NCBI RefSeq assembly: GCF_016756745.1
Contig: NZ_JAESIH010000025.1
Coordinates: 124,001 to 188,000, forward strand
Length of the DNA stretch: 64,000 nucleotides
DNA from: Aminivibrio sp.
GTDB taxonomy: Bacteria > Synergistota > Synergistia > Synergistales > Aminobacteriaceae
Direction: 5' to 3'
Shown here: positions 32,929 through 42,077 of the stretch, piece by piece
How positions within the stretch are numbered: position 1 is the first letter of the stretch
Layout: each line of letters begins with the position of its first letter
Program-made: the position numbers and the translations under genes
The notes under the pieces: model-generated
What the model saw: the letters and a program-made list of their open reading frames with translations, nothing else
Told to the model about the DNA's origin: nothing
The model's database searches: none

Positions 32929-34740
32929 ATGGAACAGCAGTACATACGCAACTTTTGCATCATCGCCCACATTGACCACGGCAAATCAACCCTTGCCGAC
33001 CGTCTTCTCGAGAAGACAAACACCATCGGCCTGAGGGACATGAAGCAGCAGATTCTCGACTCTCTCGACCTTGAACGGGAACGGGGCATAACCATCAAGC
33101 TCGTTCCGGTGAAGATGAACTATACGGCCAGGGACGGCAGGGAATACGTTCTCAACCTGATAGATACCCCGGGACACGTTGACTTCGGCTACGAGGTTTC
33201 CCGGTCCCTTGCCGCCTGTGAAGGAGCGCTGCTGGTAGTGGACGCTACCCAGGGAGTGGAGGCCCAGACACTGGCAAACGCCTACATGGCAGTTGACCAG
33301 GGGCTTGAGATCATTCCGGTGATCAACAAGATCGACCTTCCGTCTTCCCGGCCGGACTACGTGATCAGGGAAATCGAGGACGTGGTGGGCCTTGACTGTG
33401 ACAACGTCATCCTCGCCAGTGCAAAGGAGGGGTGGGGGATTGATGACATCCTGGAACGGGTCGTGGAAAAAGTTCCCACTCCTTTGGGCGACCGTGACGC
33501 TCCTCTCCAGGCGATGATTTTCGATTCCATCTACGACAATTACAAGGGTGTCATCTGTTATGTCCGCGTGGTCAACGGCAGGATCCGTGCAGGACAAACC
33601 ATCCGTTTCATGGCGACCGGAGGGGTCTTCCCCGTGGAGGAAGTGGGGGTGTTCCGTCCGGGCTTCCAGCCCTGCGATGAGCTTGCAGCCGGAGAGGTCG
33701 GCTATGTGGTCTCCAATATAAAAACAGTGGCGGAAGCCCACACAGGCGATACAATAACGGACAACAGCAGGCCGGCCGCCTTGCCTTTGCCAGGTTACCG
33801 CAAGGTCAAGCCGGTGGTCTTCTGCGGGTTTTACCCCGTTGAGCGGGACGATTACCCCCAACTCAGGGATGCCCTGGAAAAGCTGACCCTCAATGATTCA
33901 TCCATCAATTTCGAGCCTGAAACATCCGTGGCGCTCGGTTTCGGTTTCCGGTGCGGTTTTCTCGGCCTCCTGCACATGGACGTTTCCAAGGAAAGGCTCC
34001 GGAGGGAGTTCGGGGTGGATCTTGTGGCCACGGCCCCTAACGTGGTCTACGAAGTAGTGACGAAGGACGGAGGAATCATCGAGGCTCACAGGCCTTCCGA
34101 TTTTCCCGAACTCGGCGACATCCAGGAAGTTCGTGAACCGGTCATCAAGATTTCCCTTTTCGTTCCCACGGAATATGTCGGAAAGGTAATGAAACTCTGC
34201 CAGGACAAGCGGGGCACCTACATTTCCATGGATTACCTTGCTCCGGACAGGGTACGGCTGGTGTATGAACTTCCCCTGGCAGAATTCATCATTGACTTTC
34301 ATGACAAGCTCAAATCCCAGACGAGAGGGTATGCATCCCTTGACTACGAATTCTCCGGCCTGAAAGCGGCGGATCTCGTGAGAGTGGACGTGCTTGTGAA
34401 CGGCGAAGCCGCGGACGCCTTTTCCTTCATCTGCCACAGGGATTCAGCCTATTACAGGGGACAGGCTGCCGTGAGGAAGCTCAAGGAACTCATCCCCAGC
34501 CAGCTCTTCGAGGTTCCCATCCAGGCCTCCGTGGGGAAGAAGGTCATCGTGCGCCAGAATGTGAAGGCCCTTCGTAAGGACGTTCTCGCAAAATGCTACG
34601 GGGGAGATATCACCAGGAAGAGGAAGCTTCTTGAAAAGCAGAAGGAAGGAAAGAAACGGATGAAACAGATCGGCAAGGTCTCCATTCCCCAGGAGGCATT
34701 CCTCGCATTTCTTCAGGTGGAAGAGGATGAGGAAAAATAG
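32929..34740 (+). CDS. lepA: elongation factor 4 (LepA) GTPase
   Basis: Ribosome-associated GTPase, 603 residues, the usual length. G1 AHIDHGKST (about 13-21), G2/effector [10 protein letters not shown]3 DTPGHVDFG (about 81), G4 NKID (about 135). The LepA-specific C-terminal domain ends with [19 protein letters not shown] and [17 protein letters not shown]. Shine-Dalgarno GGAAGGAG. Overlaps hemW by 14 bases. Confidence 0.97.
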   Translation: MEQQYIRNFCIIAHIDHGKSTLADRLLEKTNTIGLRDMKQQILDSLDLERERGITIKLVPVKMNYTARDGREYVLNLIDTPGHVDFGYEVSRSLAACEGALLVVDATQGVEAQTLANAYMAVDQGLEIIPVINKIDLPSSRPDYVIREIEDVVGLDCDNVILASAKEGWGIDDILERVVEKVPTPLGDRDAPLQAMIFDSIYDNYKGVICYVRVVNGRIRAGQTIRFMATGGVFPVEEVGVFRPGFQPCDELAAGEVGYVVSNIKTVAEAHTGDTITDNSRPAALPLPGYRKVKPVVFCGFYPVERDDYPQLRDALEKLTLNDSSINFEPETSVALGFGFRCGFLGLLHMDVSKERLRREFGVDLVATAPNVVYEVVTKDGGIIEAHRPSDFPELGDIQEVREPVIKISLFVPTEYVGKVMKLCQDKRGTYISMDYLAPDRVRLVYELPLAEFIIDFHDKLKSQTRGYASLDYEFSGLKAADLVRVDVLVNGEAADAFSFICHRDSAYYRGQAAVRKLKELIPSQLFEVPIQASVGKKVIVRQNVKALRKDVLAKCYGGDITRKRKLLEKQKEGKKRMKQIGKVSIPQEAFLAFLQVEEDEEK

Positions 34741-35896
34741 CCCTTTGTCGGAAGAGATCGGTTCTTCGCTGGGAACACTTTCCGGGTTCTTTTCGATCTA
34801 TTTTCATATTCCCTTCTGCCTGCGGAAGTGTCCCTACTGTTCCTTTTTCAGCGTTCCGACCACACCCGGTGAGTGTGAAAAGTACCTGGACCTTCTGAAA
34901 AAGGAGATCCTCTTCTACCGGTCTTTCCTCCGAGAGGGATCCGAAGCGTCCACCCTCTACTTCGGAGGCGGCACACCCACCATGCTCACACCGGATCAGT
35001 GGGATGACCTGCTGTCGTTCATAGGTGAGAACATTCCCATTTCACCGACCGCGGAAATTACCGTGGAAGCGAATCCGGAATCTTTTACGGAAAGGCATGC
35101 CGCAGCCTGGAGGAAAGGGCGGGTTTCTAGGGTGAGTATCGGTGTCCAGAGTTTTTTTGACAGGGATCTTCTCTGGCTCGGACGCCCCCATGATGCCTCA
35201 AAAGCACGCAAAGCCGTCCGGACAGCGGTACGGGAGGGTTTTTCCGTCAGCACCGACCTGATGTTCGGGCTGCGGAATCAGACGCTCCGCTCCTGGGCAT
35301 CTTCTGTGAAGACGGCTCTTGAACTTGGAGCGGGGCACATCTCCATCTACCAGCTGAGCATTGACGAAGGATGTCGATGGCATTCCTCCCCTCCTTCGGG
35401 AATGGCTGAAGGATATCCCTTTTACAGGTGGAGCCAGTGGTATCTTCCGCGGAAAGGCTTCAGCCAGTACGAAATCGCCAGTTTTTCCCGCCCCGGACTC
35501 CACAGCCGTCACAACACCGCATACTGGCGGAGAGATCCCGTTCTGGGGCTTGGAGCCGGAGCCTGGGGTTTCCTCGGGGAGAAACGGTACCGGAATGAAG
35601 ACAGCCTGGAGGGGTATGCTTCCTCCGTGCGGGAGCAGGGGGGGAGCGTGGCGGAAATCGAGTCGGTTTCCGGGGAGAAGGCTGCCAGGGAAGCCGCAGT
35701 GCTTTTGCTCCGTACAAAATGGGGCATATCTTTCGATACTTTTTCGCACAAATACGGTCAGGCGGTACTTGACAGCATTCTGGACACCCTCAGGCGGGAA
35801 GCTCCCGGCGACTGCCTTTCGGAAAACCCGGGCAGCCTTTCGCTGACACCGAAAGGGATGAGGGTCGCAAACGCCCTCTGGAGCCTGATCGTCTGA
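34727..35896 (+). CDS. hemW: radical SAM heme chaperone HemW-like (coproporphyrinogen oxidase-like)
   Basis: Radical SAM protein, 389 residues. The cluster motif CLRKCPYC (CxxxCxxC, about 32-39) is followed by SFFS, as in HemW rather than true HemN. Also FGGGTPTML (about 83), VEANPESF (about 112) and [12 protein letters not shown] (about 137). HemW lacks oxidase activity and delivers heme; lepA-hemW adjacency is common in bacteria. The start lies inside lepA. Confidence 0.88.
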   Translation: MRKNSPLSEEIGSSLGTLSGFFSIYFHIPFCLRKCPYCSFFSVPTTPGECEKYLDLLKKEILFYRSFLREGSEASTLYFGGGTPTMLTPDQWDDLLSFIGENIPISPTAEITVEANPESFTERHAAAWRKGRVSRVSIGVQSFFDRDLLWLGRPHDASKARKAVRTAVREGFSVSTDLMFGLRNQTLRSWASSVKTALELGAGHISIYQLSIDEGCRWHSSPPSGMAEGYPFYRWSQWYLPRKGFSQYEIASFSRPGLHSRHNTAYWRRDPVLGLGAGAWGFLGEKRYRNEDSLEGYASSVREQGGSVAEIESVSGEKAAREAAVLLLRTKWGISFDTFSHKYGQAVLDSILDTLRREAPGDCLSENPGSLSLTPKGMRVANALWSLIV

Positions 35897-35901
35897 GAAA
35901 A

Positions 35902-36501
35902 ATGAAAGGGGCTGCTCCTGTGGAATATGGAATGATCCGCTTTGGTTCAGGGGAAGATTACGTGGTGGAAGACGTGCTGATGTGTCTCGCGAGGTTTTCG
36001 CCTTCGCGCCCCGTAAAGGGGTATGCGGTGAATGTCTCCGACTCCCTGAGGGGAGGCCTTTCCTTCATGGATGGTATGGAGGGGGGAAACGGGTTCAGCG
36101 GGGGATCACTCCTTCCTCTGTCGAGGGTCTATGTTTCCCTGGATGAGGAAGGGGGATCCCTTCTTATCGCAGCGGACTCTATGGAGGAGCGTGCCCGGTG
36201 GATCAGCGGCAGGATCGTCTCCCGTTCGGGGAGAAACTTCAGCGGTGTGATTCACCATACCTATCCCGGGACGGACTGGACTCTGGTGGGGATCACGACG
36301 CCGGGATGGATGCTTCTTTTCGACGAAGACGCCCCGAGAGCTGAACAGGATATCCTCGACAGCGAGGTCCACGTGGCCTATCTCCCGGCTGAGGAACGGC
36401 TTATGACGTTTCTTTCCCCTGACAAAAGCACCGGAGAAGCTCTTTCTTTCCTGGCGGAGCACCTGCTTTCATGCCTCCCCTTCAGGGAAGGGGAGGCATG
36501 A
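35902..36501 (+). CDS. hypothetical protein
   Basis: 199-residue protein I do not recognise. No signal peptide, membrane segment or known catalytic motif is visible. It is acidic and mixed alpha/beta in character, with a beta-rich middle (VYVSLDEEGGSLLIAAD, about 76) and a helical tail. It follows hemW after 5 bases on the same strand and is probably co-transcribed. ATG 35902 has no clear Shine-Dalgarno; ATG 35932 is an alternative. Its last 13 codons lie inside a 22-bp perfect inverted repeat (36461-36509). Confidence 0.6.
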   Translation: MKGAAPVEYGMIRFGSGEDYVVEDVLMCLARFSPSRPVKGYAVNVSDSLRGGLSFMDGMEGGNGFSGGSLLPLSRVYVSLDEEGGSLLIAADSMEERARWISGRIVSRSGRNFSGVIHHTYPGTDWTLVGITTPGWMLLFDEDAPRAEQDILDSEVHVAYLPAEERLMTFLSPDKSTGEALSFLAEHLLSCLPFREGEA

Positions 36502-36509
36502 AAGCAGGT
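36461..36509. terminator. 22-bp perfect inverted repeat between convergent genes
   Basis: Arms 36461-36482 (ACCTGCTTTCATGCCTCCCC, then TT) and 36488-36509 are exact reverse complements around a 5-base loop CAGGG. The hairpin covers the end of the unknown gene and stops 4 bases before the end of convergent yedF. No T tract follows on either strand, so it is a non-canonical terminator or an mRNA-stabilising hairpin. Confidence 0.6.
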
Positions 36510-36513
36510 CTCT

Positions 36514-37107
36514 TCAGACGGTAAGCTGCTTCTCCGCGGAAAGCAGGGCTTCCGTAATCTCGAACATGTTGGAGATTACTCCCGCCCCGATGTCCGCCGT
36601 GATGCCGAAATGGTTGGTGCAGGTGCCGCAGACGAGGATTCTGGTTCCCTTCTTCCGAAGAGCGGAGAGATGGTCGCAGGACGACGTGTTTTTCAGGGCG
36701 AGCTTGACGCCCTCGTTCATGAGCGCCACCACCGACGGCGGGTTTGAGAGCTGGGATAGGGTGCCGAGGAACCCCTTCATGAGCACTTCCCCCAGGACCT
36801 GGTCTCCTCCCCCGATAACACTGTCGGTGATCAGGACGGCCGCATTCTGCAAAATCTTTTCCTGCTCCTCCGTTGCCTGCCCCGGGTCTGTTGCCCAGGC
36901 GTTTTTCGTTCCCCTGATGGTAATGGTTCCGTCTTCGTCTATGATCTGAACCCGAAACCCGTTTTTTTCAAGAAAACGCTGGACATTGGATGCGGACACC
37001 GCATTGTCGAGGTAGACCTCGAGTTCCTTCTCTCCAGAATCCACATGCGTTTTGGTCATCATGACCGGCTGGGGGCAGCTTTTGCCCCTGGCGTCGATCT
37101 TCGCCAT
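36514..37107 (-). CDS. yedF: YedF family selenium-metabolism protein (TusA + DsrE-like)
   Basis: 197 residues in two domains. The N-terminal TusA-like sulfur-carrier domain (about 1-75) has the CPxP motif in DARGKSCPQPVMMTK with the active Cys. The C-terminal DsrE-like domain (about 88-197) has VLITDSVIGGGDQVLG and ILVCGTCTNHFGI. This two-domain form is typically found next to selenium genes, and selA-selB are directly across. A role in handling reactive selenium or sulfur is inferred. Own promoter at 37158-37186. Confidence 0.87.
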   Translation of the reverse strand: MAKIDARGKSCPQPVMMTKTHVDSGEKELEVYLDNAVSASNVQRFLEKNGFRVQIIDEDGTITIRGTKNAWATDPGQATEEQEKILQNAAVLITDSVIGGGDQVLGEVLMKGFLGTLSQLSNPPSVVALMNEGVKLALKNTSSCDHLSALRKKGTRILVCGTCTNHFGITADIGAGVISNMFEITEALLSAEKQLTV

Positions 37108-37157
37108 ACTGTCGCCTCCCCGAAGTGTTTTGAAAATCCTGATTCGTACTGCCTGAT

Positions 37158-37186
37158 ATTATAGGGTAGAATATGGCCGGGAGCAA
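37158..37186 (-). promoter_or_regulatory. yedF promoter
   Basis: On the minus strand TTGCTC (37186-37181), 17-bp spacer, TATAAT (37163-37158). Start near 37151, 44 bases before yedF. The -35 lies inside the hairpin described at 37175. Confidence 0.6.
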
Positions 37187-37212
37187 AGTATTTTGCCGCC
37201 TCCCGGCCTTTT
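37175..37212 (+). terminator. terminator-like hairpin upstream of selA
   Basis: Perfect 9-bp stem GGCCGGGAG (37175-37183) / CTCCCGGCC (37200-37208), 16-nt loop, then TTTTCT. It stands 53 bases before selA in the divergent gap. It could attenuate selA-selB or simply block transcription coming from upstream; the short T run makes it moderate. Confidence 0.5.
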
Positions 37213-37264
37213 CTGATGCCGGGGTTTATATTTCTTTTCTCCGGAGAAAGGTGATGTTTCTTTC

Positions 37265-38668
37265 ATGAAGGCACAGGCTACAGAAAAAAACAGACTCCGT
37301 GCGCTTCCCGCCATGGACTGCCTTCTCGGCATGCCGGGCATGGAGCCCTTTCTGGATAACATGGGCCGGGAAGCTGTGAAGACGGTCCTTGGCGAGGCCC
37401 TTGACATCCTTAGAAAAAAAATACTTGAAGGCGAGGGGGCCGAGCCTTCAGCGGAATCAGTCCTTAAACTTGCTCTTCCCGTACTTGCCGCCAGATCCGG
37501 TGGGACTCTCAGGCCGGTTGTGAACGCAACGGGTGTAGTCATTCACACGAACCTGGGCAGGTCATGCCTGGCCTCCGAGGCCGGCCATGCGGTTCTGGCC
37601 GTGGCTGACAGGTACAGCACTCTGGAATACGATCTTTCCGAAGGCAAGCGGGGGCACCGGAGCGACCACATTGAATGGCTCCTGAAGGAAATCACTGGAG
37701 CGGAGGCAGGACTTGCGGTCAACAACAACGCAGGGGCGGTCCTTCTCATGCTGGCGGGGCTGTGCGCAGGAAAAGAAGTGATCGTCTCCCGGGGTGAACT
37801 CGTAGAAATAGGCGGGTCCTTCCGTATTCCCGACATAATGGCCTTTTCCGGGGCCCGCCTCGTGGAGGTGGGATCCACGAACAGAACCCACCTGAGGGAT
37901 TATGGAAACGCGGTGACGGATAACACGGCAGCCCTTCTGAAAGTTCACCCATCGAATTTTCGGATGGAGGGTTTTACCTCCTCGGTTCCGAGGAATGAGC
38001 TTGCCGGTCTCGCCAAAGAAAAGGGGCTCCTTTTTCTCGAAGACTTGGGGAGCGGGACCCTCATCGACATGGCCTCCTTCGGCCTGAAAGGGGAGCCGAC
38101 GGTCTCCTCATGCATCGACGAGGGAGTGGACCTTGTGACTTTTTCAGGGGATAAAATGCTCGGCGGCCCCCAGATCGGAGGATTGGCCGGCAAAAAAGAG
38201 GTTGTGGACAGGCTGCGAAATTACCCCCTTCTGAGGGCACTGAGAGTTGACAAGATGACTCTCGCCGCCTTTGAAGCTACGCTCCGCCTTTATCTTTCAG
38301 GAAGACATCTCAGGATTCCGACCCTCGCCATGCTGAATGAAACAGGGGACTCCCTCCGGAAAAAAGCCCGGAGGCTCTCGAATAAACTGAAAATGATTCT
38401 CCCGGCAGGCACCGTTTCCCTGGCGGAAGCTGATGACGCCGTGGGCGGAGGCGCTTTCCCGGCGGAACGGCTTCCGGGATGGGCTGTAGGAATTGTCATG
38501 GAATCCCTGGGGAGCGCCGGCACCATTCTCTCTTTACTGCGATCCCTTCCCGTTCCCGTCATTGCTGGAGCAAAGGACAATATGGTCCTCCTGCACGTCC
38601 GGACTCTCCTTCCGGGAGACGAAGAAAAAATCTGCGATGCCTTCAGGGCAGTCGCTTCCGGGAGGTGA
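37265..38668 (+). CDS. selA: L-seryl-tRNA(Sec) selenium transferase
   Basis: PLP enzyme converting seryl-tRNA(Sec) to selenocysteyl-tRNA(Sec), 467 residues. N-terminal ALPAMDCLLG is the tRNA-binding region; VVNATGVVIHTNLGRSCL (about 84-101), the YSTLEYDLSEGKRGHRSDH block (about 119-137), AVNNNAGAVLL (about 151) and the PLP lysine in TFSGDKMLGGPQ (about 292-303). Complete. selB begins 4 bases after the stop; with yedF it forms a selenium locus. selD and tRNA-Sec are not in the window. Confidence 0.96.
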   Translation: MKAQATEKNRLRALPAMDCLLGMPGMEPFLDNMGREAVKTVLGEALDILRKKILEGEGAEPSAESVLKLALPVLAARSGGTLRPVVNATGVVIHTNLGRSCLASEAGHAVLAVADRYSTLEYDLSEGKRGHRSDHIEWLLKEITGAEAGLAVNNNAGAVLLMLAGLCAGKEVIVSRGELVEIGGSFRIPDIMAFSGARLVEVGSTNRTHLRDYGNAVTDNTAALLKVHPSNFRMEGFTSSVPRNELAGLAKEKGLLFLEDLGSGTLIDMASFGLKGEPTVSSCIDEGVDLVTFSGDKMLGGPQIGGLAGKKEVVDRLRNYPLLRALRVDKMTLAAFEATLRLYLSGRHLRIPTLAMLNETGDSLRKKARRLSNKLKMILPAGTVSLAEADDAVGGGAFPAERLPGWAVGIVMESLGSAGTILSLLRSLPVPVIAGAKDNMVLLHVRTLLPGDEEKICDAFRAVASGR

Positions 38669-38672
38669 CGCC

Positions 38673-40619
38673 GTGGACCACCGGGAAATATCCCTTGTGC
38701 TCGGTACGGCAGGACATATCGACCACGGAAAGACAACCCTTGTAAAAGCGCTTACGGGCATCGACTGCGACCGCCTCAGCGAGGAAAAAAAACGGGGAAT
38801 AACCATAGAGCTCGGATTCGCCCCCCTCGTCCTCGACGACGGAAGAATTGTAAGCATTGTGGATGTCCCCGGCCATGAGCGTTTTATCCGCCAGATGGTG
38901 GCCGGTGCCTCGGGAATTGACGGCGTGCTCCTTGTGGTGGCCGCCGACGAGGGGGTAATGCCTCAGACAAGGGAACATCTCGAGATACTAAAAATCCTCG
39001 GTGTAAAGGATGGGCTTGTCGCAGTGACGAAAGCGGATTCTGTCGACGAGGATTTCCTGGAGCTCGCCCTCGAGGATGTCCGTGAGTTCCTTCGCGGTTC
39101 CTTTCTGGAGGGAAAACCGGTAATACCCGTTTCCGCAATTTCGGGAACGAACCTTTCCCTTCTCAGGGAGGAACTCGGGAATCTCGTGAACAGAATCCGC
39201 CCGAGGCCCAGGAAAGGTCCGTTTTTCCTTCCGATTGACCGGACATTCCCGGTGGCGGGCTTCGGAGTCGTGGTCACAGGTACGGCCTACAGGGGAGAAA
39301 TATCCGTCGGCATGGAAACCGCAGCTCTACCCTCAGGCCGCGAAGGCAGGGTCCGCAGCGTCCAGGTTCACGGCACCGGGGTCCAGACAGCATGGGCCGG
39401 TCAGAGGGTCGCCGTGAGCATAGCCGGTATTTCTTCGGAAGAACTGTCACGGGGAGACGTCCTCTGCGCAAAAGGCGTCTACAGGGCCACGCGGTGTTTC
39501 GAGTGCGAGCTCCGGCTGCTTGAAAGCGCCCGAGAACCGGTTCGTCACTGGCAGAGGGTCCGGCTGCACATCGGCACTTCCGATGTAGTGGCCCGGATAG
39601 CCCTTCTCGAAAATCCGTTTCTCCAGCCCGGAGAAACGGCCCCGGCACAGATCGTTGCCGAGGAGAATATCGTTTGCCTGGTGGACCAGCGCTTCGTTCT
39701 CCGGAGATACAGTCCCCTCGAGACCATCGCCGGAGGGAGAGTCCTCTTCCCCTACGCGGTCAAGCCCAAGGGGAAAAAAGCCAGGATTTCATGCATCGAA
39801 AGAGTGCGGAACCTTGCCGCGGTTCACGACCCTGAAGAAAGACTCCTTGCCCTGGTCAGGTCTTTTTCAATGCTGGAGCTTTCGGATGGGGCGCTCTACA
39901 TCCAGGAATCCCCCGATGAAACGACCCGGCTAGCAGAAAAGCTCAGGAAAAGGGAAGACACCGTGTTTCTCCAGGGGGGAAAAAAACTCCTTCTTTCAAA
40001 GAACTGTTTTCTTCGCCTGGCGGGGGACGTGGAAGCCTTTCTCTGGTCATACCATGATTCCCATCCGTCACAGAAAGGCGCTCCTCCCGACGTGACTGTC
40101 CTTTCAGCCCTCAAGTCCTTCGACTCGAGGACGGCAAAGGCTTTTCTCGAGGCTCTCGTATCAGGCGGTTCCGTTGTTGTTTCTGAAGAAGGGCTTCTCC
40201 GCATGAAGGATTTTCAGCCGAGGGACGACGAGACCTTTGAAAGGCGGTCCGCCGAGATCCTTTCCCTGTGCAGGGAAAGAGGATTCCAGCCTCCCGTCAT
40301 TTCAGAAGCGAGAGAGAGACTCGCCATCGGCGAGGATGCCTTTTCAACCCTCCTCAACGGCATGCGGGAGACAGGCATGGTTTCCATAGTATCCGGCGAA
40401 TTTCTTCTTTCAGCGGAGATAGAGAATGAACTCCTCCGAATTCTCCTCAAGGAAAAAGAAGGCGTCACCCTGGCCCGGGTACGGGATATAACAGGCAGTT
40501 CGAGAAAATTCATTCTTCCACTGCTCGAATATCTCGATGCAAAGGGCTACACCAGGAGAGCGGGAGAAAAAAGGGTCCTTCTTGCATCGAAGCTCCCCCG
40601 GGGAATAGCGGGACCCTGA
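38673..40619 (+). CDS. selB: selenocysteine-specific elongation factor
   Basis: Delivers Sec-tRNA to UGA codons marked by a SECIS element, 648 residues. G1 GHIDHGKTT (about 13-21), RGITIELGFA (about 43-52), DVPGHERF (about 66-73), TKAD (about 121). Domains II-III follow to about residue 370, and the C-terminal winged helices that bind SECIS RNA fill the rest. GTG 38673 is chosen: GGAGG at 38661-38665 is well placed and the longer frame overlaps selA by 176 bases. A repeat element follows the gene. Confidence 0.95.
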   Translation: MDHREISLVLGTAGHIDHGKTTLVKALTGIDCDRLSEEKKRGITIELGFAPLVLDDGRIVSIVDVPGHERFIRQMVAGASGIDGVLLVVAADEGVMPQTREHLEILKILGVKDGLVAVTKADSVDEDFLELALEDVREFLRGSFLEGKPVIPVSAISGTNLSLLREELGNLVNRIRPRPRKGPFFLPIDRTFPVAGFGVVVTGTAYRGEISVGMETAALPSGREGRVRSVQVHGTGVQTAWAGQRVAVSIAGISSEELSRGDVLCAKGVYRATRCFECELRLLESAREPVRHWQRVRLHIGTSDVVARIALLENPFLQPGETAPAQIVAEENIVCLVDQRFVLRRYSPLETIAGGRVLFPYAVKPKGKKARISCIERVRNLAAVHDPEERLLALVRSFSMLELSDGALYIQESPDETTRLAEKLRKREDTVFLQGGKKLLLSKNCFLRLAGDVEAFLWSYHDSHPSQKGAPPDVTVLSALKSFDSRTAKAFLEALVSGGSVVVSEEGLLRMKDFQPRDDETFERRSAEILSLCRERGFQPPVISEARERLAIGEDAFSTLLNGMRETGMVSIVSGEFLLSAEIENELLRILLKEKEGVTLARVRDITGSSRKFILPLLEYLDAKGYTRRAGEKRVLLASKLPRGIAGP

Positions 40620-40655
40620 TATACAGGGCTCCTGGGCGGCCCGAGCTCCACAAAA

Positions 40656-40821
40656 CCTAAATCCGCAGGTTTTTCAGGCAGAGGGAGTGTCGCCGGGCAC
40701 AGCGCCCGGGGGAGAGAAACCGACACGGATGTCGGTTTCAGGTGCAGTTGTCAAGGACGACAATCTGCACCCCCCGCCCAAGCGAGCACCGGTGACACTC
40801 CCCGCTGCCTGCGGATTTAGG
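40656..40821. repeat. dispersed palindromic repeat, copy C
   Basis: 166-bp element bounded by a perfect 14-bp terminal inverted repeat, CCTAAATCCGCAGG (40656-40669) and CCTGCGGATTTAGG (40808-40821). Subterminal arms GGCAGAGGGAGTGTCGCC and GGTGACACTCCCC also pair. Inside are two clear hairpins: GAAACCGAC / GTCGGTTTC (about 40716-40739) and GGTGCAGTTGTC / GACAATCTGCACC (40741-40771). It occupies most of the selB-veg gap. This is the best-formed copy. Confidence 0.88.
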
Positions 40822-40835
40822 CAAAATACTGATAT

Positions 40836-40864
40836 TTGATATTTTTTCATATTTATGATAAGAT
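40836..40864 (+). promoter_or_regulatory. veg promoter
   Basis: TTGATA (40836-40841), 17-bp spacer, TAAGAT (40859-40864) in a very A+T-rich stretch. Start near 40871, 28 bases before veg. The upstream in-frame start at 40836 lies in the promoter and is rejected. Confidence 0.55.
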
Positions 40865-40898
40865 CTATAAAACATTTATAGTGCTGGGAGTGACCCGA

Positions 40899-41135
40899 AT
40901 GGCGACAATTACTTCGATCCGTGAACAGGTTGCGTTGTACAAGGGATTGAAAGTCCGGTACCGGACAGCCAAGGGGCGCCGCAAGGTTGAAGAACGCCAG
41001 GGAGTCATACTGGAAACCTATCCGAACCTCTTTACCCTTTACGTCGAATCTCAGGAAAGCAAGGTATCTTTCAGCTATGCGGAGCTTCTGACCCGGGAGG
41101 TCGAACTGGAACTTCTTTCCGGAAGCAGGAACTAA
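40899..41135 (+). CDS. veg: Veg family protein
   Basis: 78-residue protein of the Veg/DUF1021 family, known in Bacillus as a highly expressed gene affecting biofilm formation. Family signature: a short helix (SIREQVALYKG) then a small beta barrel with KVRYRTAKGRRKVEERQGVI and LETYPNLFTLYV, SFSYAELLT near the end. ATG 40899 has GGGAG 9 bases upstream. In Bacillus veg lies just upstream of ispE and purR, exactly as here. Its own terminator follows. Confidence 0.9.
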   Translation: MATITSIREQVALYKGLKVRYRTAKGRRKVEERQGVILETYPNLFTLYVESQESKVSFSYAELLTREVELELLSGSRN

Positions 41136-41152
41136 TCCTTTTCGAACGTCAG

Positions 41153-41196
41153 AAAAAAGACGCCCCGACGCCCCTGCGTGCCGGGGCATCTTTTTT
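41153..41196 (+). terminator. intrinsic terminator after veg
   Basis: AAAAAAGACGCCCCG (41153-41167) pairs with CGGGGCATCTTTTTT (41182-41196) with one mismatch and a loop of about 14 nt; the T run forms part of the stem. Confidence 0.8.
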
Positions 41197-41218
41197 GCTT
41201 TCACAAGGGGAGGCTTCT

Positions 41219-42070
41219 ATGTCTTTTTTTGTCCAATCGGACGCAAAAATCAATATCTCGTTGCGGATTACCGGCAAACGGCCTGACGGATACCACGAAC
41301 TCAGATCGGTTTTTTTGCGACTTTCAGCGGTAGAATCATTGACAATTACCCCGCAATATGATCATAATGTTCGGAACATCTTGTCCGTTTACGGAGAGAA
41401 GGTCCCGGGGAAAAATATACTTGAGGAAGTGCTGGCCCGTGCTGGGCAAACCACGAAACTACCGCCCCTTCACATCAGCCTTGTGAAGAATATTCCGCCT
41501 GGGAGCGGACTGGGCGGAGGGAGCGGAAATGCTGCCGCCTTGCTCTCCTGGCTGCACCGTATGAGCGGAAAAAAGGATCCCGGGCCTGGAGAGTTCGGAT
41601 CCGACGTCCCATTCCTTTTCAGTGATGCCGAATGGGCTGCGGTGAGCGGAAGAGGGGAGATCATTATGCCGATCCCATCTCCTCCGGAAACGCCCTCGGT
41701 CCTTGTCGCGGTACCTTCATGGGAGATGTCAACCCAAAGAGCTTTTTCCCAGCTCGACAAAACATGGGGAGGACGGTTCCCCATGAATGCCGACGAGGCA
41801 GAGAAGGAAACGGAAGATCTTCTTGACGACTTACGAAACAAACGGAACGTTGGACTTTTGCCGAACGATTTTCTGCCGATACTTCATAATTTGTACCCCC
41901 GTTATTCGGACCTGTTCAGCGCTTTCGGCGAATACGGTGCAAATGGGTGGGGAATCACGGGAAGCGGGAGTGCCTGTTTCGGGCTCTTCTATGAAAAAAG
42001 CGGTCTCGGCGATTTTTTTAGAGACATGACGAGATACGACTGGATACGGAAAATTTTCTGCCTGGAGTGA
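41219..42070 (+). CDS. ispE: 4-diphosphocytidyl-2-C-methyl-D-erythritol kinase
   Basis: GHMP kinase of the MEP isoprenoid pathway, 283 residues. N-terminal DAKINISLRITGKRPDGYHE (about 8-27), the ATP loop PPGSGLGGGSGNAAALL (about 93-109), a DVPFLF segment (about 130) carrying the catalytic Asp, and a C-terminal GWGITGSGSACFG (about 244). ATG 41219 has AGGGGAGG at 41206-41213. Followed 7 bases later by purR, the Bacillus order. Confidence 0.93.
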   Translation: MSFFVQSDAKINISLRITGKRPDGYHELRSVFLRLSAVESLTITPQYDHNVRNILSVYGEKVPGKNILEEVLARAGQTTKLPPLHISLVKNIPPGSGLGGGSGNAAALLSWLHRMSGKKDPGPGEFGSDVPFLFSDAEWAAVSGRGEIIMPIPSPPETPSVLVAVPSWEMSTQRAFSQLDKTWGGRFPMNADEAEKETEDLLDDLRNKRNVGLLPNDFLPILHNLYPRYSDLFSAFGEYGANGWGITGSGSACFGLFYEKSGLGDFFRDMTRYDWIRKIFCLE

Positions 42071-42077
42071 TGACGAA

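Noticed and set aside
40620-40655. tRNA-Sec after selB
   Set aside because: The short G+C-rich stretch forms no cloverleaf and has no UCA anticodon.
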